DNA of 7,467 bases, from contig RFNX01000352.1 of NCBI GenBank assembly GCA_009926905.1, forward strand, positions 1 to 7,467, read 5' to 3'. Shown here in pieces: positions 4,460 to 7,467 of the stretch. The DNA is from Flavobacteriales bacterium (GTDB taxonomy: Bacteria > Bacteroidota > Bacteroidia > Flavobacteriales_D > Crocinitomicaceae). The notes below the pieces were generated by a model. It made no database searches. It saw only the letters and a list, made by a program, of their open reading frames with translations, and was not told the DNA's origin. The position numbers and the translations under genes are program-made. The number at the start of each line of letters is the position of its first letter. Position 1 is the stretch's first letter.

Positions 4460-5149
4460 TTACTTCTTATTAAAAACATCATCACTGATGCCTTTGTTTA
4501 CCTTGTAATTTGTCAGTTTAATCACAATAGTTCCAGATTTTTTTTCTTTCTCTGTTTTTTCTTTTTTGTCCGTATCGTGTAAATCTGCTGCAACGCTTTT
4601 TGGCAATTTGAATTTCTTAACGTCCACCACAAAATTGATTTGGCTTGGCAATCCAAACGCTGCTTGATCGCCGTAAACGTATTCAACTGCAACGGTGCCA
4701 CTTCCACGAGTTGTGATTTGTGATTTCAAAATCAAGTCTTTTTCGGTGTCAATCCACAATTTAGCCAAAACGAACTCGCTGTTTTCATTCGTTGGAATAA
4801 CCGTCACTTGTGTTGTTTTAACATCACCAATCATTTTCGTTCCGCTTTCTACCACCATGTACGAACTTTTCTTAGTCAAGAAAGTATTCATATCGGTGAA
4901 GCCTTGTTTAGGCAAAATCGCAATTCCTTTCGAAACAACTTTAAATTTATCTTTCTGCTTGAAATAAATCGTTGCTTTCACCGGCAAAATCTTAATCAAA
5001 GGAATGTCAGCTTTGATGTTTGCGTCCACTGAATAATCTTTCACTGAATTGATTTTAGCAACAACTTTCGCCAAAATAGCTTCGGCATCTTGTGAAAAAA
5101 CAAAGACGCTTTGTGCTGCAAATAATAAGGTAACTAGTAAGTTTTTCAT
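4460..5149 (-). CDS. LolA-like outer-membrane lipoprotein carrier family protein
   Basis: The product is a 229-residue exported protein. MKNLLVTLLFAAQSVFVFSQ is a cleavable signal peptide ending near Gln20, followed by DAEAILAKVVAKINSVKDYS, the usual opening of the LolA/RseB-like fold. Beta-strand segments follow, including KATIYFKQKDKFKVVSKG (58-75), VTVIPTNENSEFVLAKLWID (115-134) and VEYVYGDQAAFGLPSQINF (155-173). It closes with IVIKLTNYKVNKGISDDVF, typical of Bacteroidota members annotated as outer-membrane lipoprotein-sorting protein. The fold forms a half-barrel that holds acyl chains in the periplasm. A Lys/Glu-rich insertion at about 191-204 precedes the last strand. Its ATG overlaps the permease stop by one base (TAATG), so it is translated together with the ABC exporter and probably works with it. 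A role with lipids or lipoproteins is inferred; the actual cargo is unknown. Confidence 0.75.
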   Translation of the reverse strand: MKNLLVTLLFAAQSVFVFSQDAEAILAKVVAKINSVKDYSVDANIKADIPLIKILPVKATIYFKQKDKFKVVSKGIAILPKQGFTDMNTFLTKKSSYMVVESGTKMIGDVKTTQVTVIPTNENSEFVLAKLWIDTEKDLILKSQITTRGSGTVAVEYVYGDQAAFGLPSQINFVVDVKKFKLPKSVAADLHDTDKKEKTEKEKKSGTIVIKLTNYKVNKGISDDVFNKK

Positions 5150-5991
5150 TAGGAAGTAATGTCTTTTTTATTGAATTTAATGATTGCAATCAGTACTAAT
5201 AACACATTGTGAACCAATAAAATAACTACTGATTGAATAATCTTCGCTGTAGGTATTGGATCTTCAAAGAAACTTCGCCAGGAAGCCATGTGCGTAGTAA
5301 ATAAATACGGTTTAATGTTGTCAAAAACGGTAACATCAAGCGAACCTATAATGGTAAACAAAATGATAATTGCCATGGTTGAAACGATTGGTCCGATTGA
5401 ATTTTCAGCAAAAGCAGAAAGACAAATCGACAATGTTGAAATGGTCAGTAAGGACAAAAACGCTACTATAAATGCACACCCATATCGCCACATCACATCG
5501 CTTTCTTTCAAAATCACCAATCCGTCGCTGTTCAAAACAATAATGTCGCCTGTACCAAAAATCCATCGAGCTACCACTAACGCTAAAAATCCCAGCCAAA
5601 GCGTAATCACCAAGGTGTAAACTGCTCCAGCAATGAATTTTGAAAGTACGATATTCGTTCGTGAAATTGGTTTTGAAGCCAACATTCTCACAGTTCCCAT
5701 TGCTGCCTCACCAGAAATTAAATCTCCAGTTACCAACGCCACCAAAAGTGGAATGTGAATGATGAGCATTTGCAAAATAATGAAGGCTATCAAGTTGCCA
5801 TTCAAAATGTTACCATTAAATGAAAGTGTTTGTTCGAACGACGCAGTAACAAATGAAATGAACGATTTTCCGTCGGCTTTCATCGCGAAAAGAATCACAA
5901 AAATCAATAAAGTCAAAGCTCCAATTCCAAGGTAACTTCTTGGTTTTGCCAATATTTTGACAAATTCGTTGTATGTGTTTTTAAGTAACAT
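5149..5991 (-). CDS. ABC-2 type transporter permease
   Basis: The product is a 280-residue integral membrane protein forming the channel part of an ABC exporter. Six membrane segments can be seen at about 20-37, 66-87, 118-143, 170-193, 199-217 and 250-272, which is the standard count for the family. Between segments 2 and 3 is the conserved cytoplasmic coupling region GDLISGEAAMGTVRMLASKP (89-108) followed by ISR. This is the ABC-2/NosY-type signature that contacts the ATPase. The loop between segments 3 and 4 (about 144-168) is probably periplasmic. The start codon overlaps the ATPase stop and the stop overlaps the LolA-like start, both as TAATG, so the three products are likely made in step. 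A homodimer is expected because only one permease gene is present. Substrate is unknown; lipid, lipoprotein or drug export are all possible. Confidence 0.88.
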   Translation of the reverse strand: MLLKNTYNEFVKILAKPRSYLGIGALTLLIFVILFAMKADGKSFISFVTASFEQTLSFNGNILNGNLIAFIILQMLIIHIPLLVALVTGDLISGEAAMGTVRMLASKPISRTNIVLSKFIAGAVYTLVITLWLGFLALVVARWIFGTGDIIVLNSDGLVILKESDVMWRYGCAFIVAFLSLLTISTLSICLSAFAENSIGPIVSTMAIIILFTIIGSLDVTVFDNIKPYLFTTHMASWRSFFEDPIPTAKIIQSVVILLVHNVLLVLIAIIKFNKKDITS

Positions 5992-6905
5992 TATGCTTGT
6001 ACAATTTTCATGAAGAAATCTTCTAATTTTCGTTTTGGCTCTAAGGCAAATACACTGATTCCATTTTCAATGATCAATTTATTTAACAGAGGAACGTTTA
6101 GTTTTTCAATGGCCACTTCCAATTCCGTTGCATTTTGAGAAACAATTTGTGCATTGGGAAACTGAGCTCGAATCACTTGAACCGCTTTTTCAACTTGATC
6201 CACTTCTAAATGAACCACCAATTCCTGTGCATTCAATAAATCTTGTACTTCGCCTTCCACAATTGATTTTCCTTTGTTAATAATCACCATTCGATTGGCA
6301 ATCAATTCAATTTCAGAAAGTTGATGCGAAGAAAGTAGAATCGTTTTCTTTTGTTCGTTTTTCAATCTCAAGATTAGATTACGAATTTCAATGATTCCTT
6401 GCGGGTCTAAACCTGTTGTGGGTTCATCTAAAATAATCAAATCCGGCTTGTGTAACAAAGTTTGAGCAATTCCCAATCGCTGTTTCATTCCGTGAGAAAA
6501 ACCTCCAATTTTATCGCCACCTCTACCTCCTAGCCCAACAAAATCAAGCATTTCACCGATTTCGCTTTTAGAAACTTTCGCTCCAGAAATACGCGCAAAA
6601 ATCTCTAAATTCTTTTGGGCAGATAAATACTTATAAAAATCAGGTTTTTCAATGATGCTTCCAATGTTAGCCAAAATCGCTGAACATTGGTTGGAATAAG
6701 ACTTTCCAAACATTTCTATGTTTCCAGCATCAGGTTTTATTAAGGAAAGCAAGCAACGAATTGTCGTACTTTTCCCAGCTCCATTTGGACCTAAAAAACC
6801 AAAAACATCACCTTTATTTACTGTAAACGAAACATCTTTCACCGCTTGGAAACTCCCAAAACTCTTAGCAAGATGTTCGACTTTTATGACTGTTTCTTTT
6901 TCCAT
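5991..6905 (-). CDS. ABC transporter ATP-binding protein, BcrA/DrrA type
   Basis: The product is a 304-residue ATPase that powers the adjacent permease from the cytoplasmic face. Walker A is GPNGAGKST (39-47). The Q-loop position reads IGSIIEKPDFY, with Glu86 in place of Gln, as is common in the BcrA/DrrA/CcmA exporter group. The signature motif is FSHGMKQR (136-143), Walker B plus catalytic Glu is LIILDEP (156-162), the D-loop is GLDP, and the H-loop is His194 in SSHQ. Residues from about 225 to 304 form the extra C-terminal domain usual in ABC-2 exporters. All catalytic residues are present. A 55-bp gap separates it from the SRPBCC gene upstream. A TAAATTTA sequence there resembles a weak -7 box but has no good -33 partner, so transcription may come from the SRPBCC promoter or from this gap. 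Confidence 0.93.
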   Translation of the reverse strand: MEKETVIKVEHLAKSFGSFQAVKDVSFTVNKGDVFGFLGPNGAGKSTTIRCLLSLIKPDAGNIEMFGKSYSNQCSAILANIGSIIEKPDFYKYLSAQKNLEIFARISGAKVSKSEIGEMLDFVGLGGRGGDKIGGFSHGMKQRLGIAQTLLHKPDLIILDEPTTGLDPQGIIEIRNLILRLKNEQKKTILLSSHQLSEIELIANRMVIINKGKSIVEGEVQDLLNAQELVVHLEVDQVEKAVQVIRAQFPNAQIVSQNATELEVAIEKLNVPLLNKLIIENGISVFALEPKRKLEDFFMKIVQA

Positions 6906-6960
6906 TGCGTGTTAAATTTAAGCAATTTTCAATGCACGAATTACTTCTTGTGAATTTTTG

Positions 6961-7413
6961 TCATTTATTGAAAATCAACTCCACTTGTTCGAAACGGTAT
7001 TTGAAAATTTCTTCCAATTTTCCCTTCACAATCAATGGATGCGCGATTCTTCCAAGGAAACCTAACGGAATTTCATACGAAACGATATCTGTCATTTCAA
7101 CACCACCTTCCACTTCTTTAAAATGATGTTCGTGGTGCCAGATTTTATACGGTCCTTTGCGTTGTTCGTCGACAAAAAATTCGTTTTCTTTTACCGTTTT
7201 GATTTCAGTAATCCACGACATCGGAATTCCTAACAAAGGACGAACCGTGTATTCAATCATTAAACCTTCGTACATTCTTTCTGGAAGTTCCATTTTAATA
7301 TCGAAACCCATGTAAGAAGGAGTGATTTTTTTCAAATTCTCTGGTCGAGAAAAGAAGTCCCAACAAGTTTTAATGTCTGTTCGGACGAACTGTGTGCGTT
7401 TTAATTGATACAT
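6961..7413 (-). CDS. SRPBCC (START/Bet v 1-like) ligand-binding domain protein
   Basis: This is a 150-residue single-domain soluble protein with no signal peptide. The opening strand MYQLKRTQFV and the following TCWDFFSRPENLKKITP (16-32) are the hallmark start of the SRPBCC fold. PLLGIPMSWITEI (59-71), the strand KIWHHEHHFKEVEGGVEMTD (90-109) and the C-terminal helix GKLEEIFKYRFEQVE (131-145) complete it. Proteins of this shape bind hydrophobic ligands in a central cavity. The local His cluster WHHEHH (92-97) is notable, but it is also seen in relatives as I recall them and need not be catalytic. It is the first gene of the - strand cluster, 55 bp ahead of the ABC ATPase, and may be co-transcribed with it. 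Function is unknown. Confidence 0.82.
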   Translation of the reverse strand: MYQLKRTQFVRTDIKTCWDFFSRPENLKKITPSYMGFDIKMELPERMYEGLMIEYTVRPLLGIPMSWITEIKTVKENEFFVDEQRKGPYKIWHHEHHFKEVEGGVEMTDIVSYEIPLGFLGRIAHPLIVKGKLEEIFKYRFEQVELIFNK

Positions 7414-7426
7414 GAAAGTGTAACAA

Positions 7427-7445
7427 GTTTAAACAACAATTGTTG
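7427..7445. repeat. Adjacent palindromes upstream of the SRPBCC gene
   Basis: CAACAATTGTTG (7434-7445) is a perfect 12-base palindrome and is joined to GTTTAAAC (7427-7434), sharing one base. They lie 14-32 bp before the SRPBCC start codon, within the region that should hold its promoter. A dimeric regulator could bind here. AT-rich DNA makes the shorter palindrome weak evidence by itself. Confidence 0.35.
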
Positions 7446-7467
7446 CAAAACTTTACAAATGTTATAA

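Noticed and set aside
4379..4582. + strand frame of 67 codons
   Set aside because: It overlaps the 3' end of the LolA-like gene in antisense and contains poly-Phe from that gene's Lys-rich codons.
5288..5620. + strand frame of 110 codons opposite the ABC permease
   Set aside because: It is antisense to a well-supported membrane protein with six predicted helices and has no recognisable domain.

Overview
The window looks like a chromosomal segment from a Bacteroidota bacterium, most likely a flavobacterium. It is AT-rich. It carries the short primary sigma factor typical of the phylum, with no region 1.1 and ending in NLRGYLG. Its lipoproteins have SCSKY-type lipobox contexts, and promoter-like boxes fit the flavobacterial -7 consensus TAnnTTTG rather than TATAAT. 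No rRNA, tRNA, CRISPR array or intact transposase gene was seen.

Layout. Positions 1-182 hold a possible + strand gene end, then a GC-richer structured segment with two hairpins and an ACC-triplet run downstream of rpoD. Positions 183-2461 are all on the - strand: a metal-binding-domain lipoprotein, an alpha/beta hydrolase abutting it with no gap, and rpoD. Positions 2462-3260 are on the + strand: a decayed copy of a small lipoprotein gene, followed by its intact paralogue with a good promoter. A strong bidirectional terminator separates this from 3-hydroxyanthranilate 3,4-dioxygenase (3333-3857, - strand). Positions 3858-4459 are a 600-bp stretch with no intact gene; it holds a frameshifted RelE/ParE-type toxin remnant and nested inverted repeats. 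Positions 4460-7413 are a - strand cluster: an SRPBCC protein, an ABC ATPase, an ABC-2 permease and a LolA-like periplasmic protein. The last three overlap by one base at TAATG junctions.

How the genes work together. The ATPase, permease and LolA-like protein almost certainly form one translationally coupled unit. The sequence suggests an exporter paired with a periplasmic lipid or lipoprotein handling protein, but the substrate is not visible. The dioxygenase belongs to the kynurenine route to quinolinate and NAD, yet stands alone here. The metal-binding lipoprotein and the hydrolase are probably co-transcribed.

No clearly new system was found. The observations most worth checking are the attenuator-like architecture downstream of rpoD, the lipoprotein pseudogene with a decayed promoter and start codon next to its intact paralogue, and the toxin remnant with its repeats.
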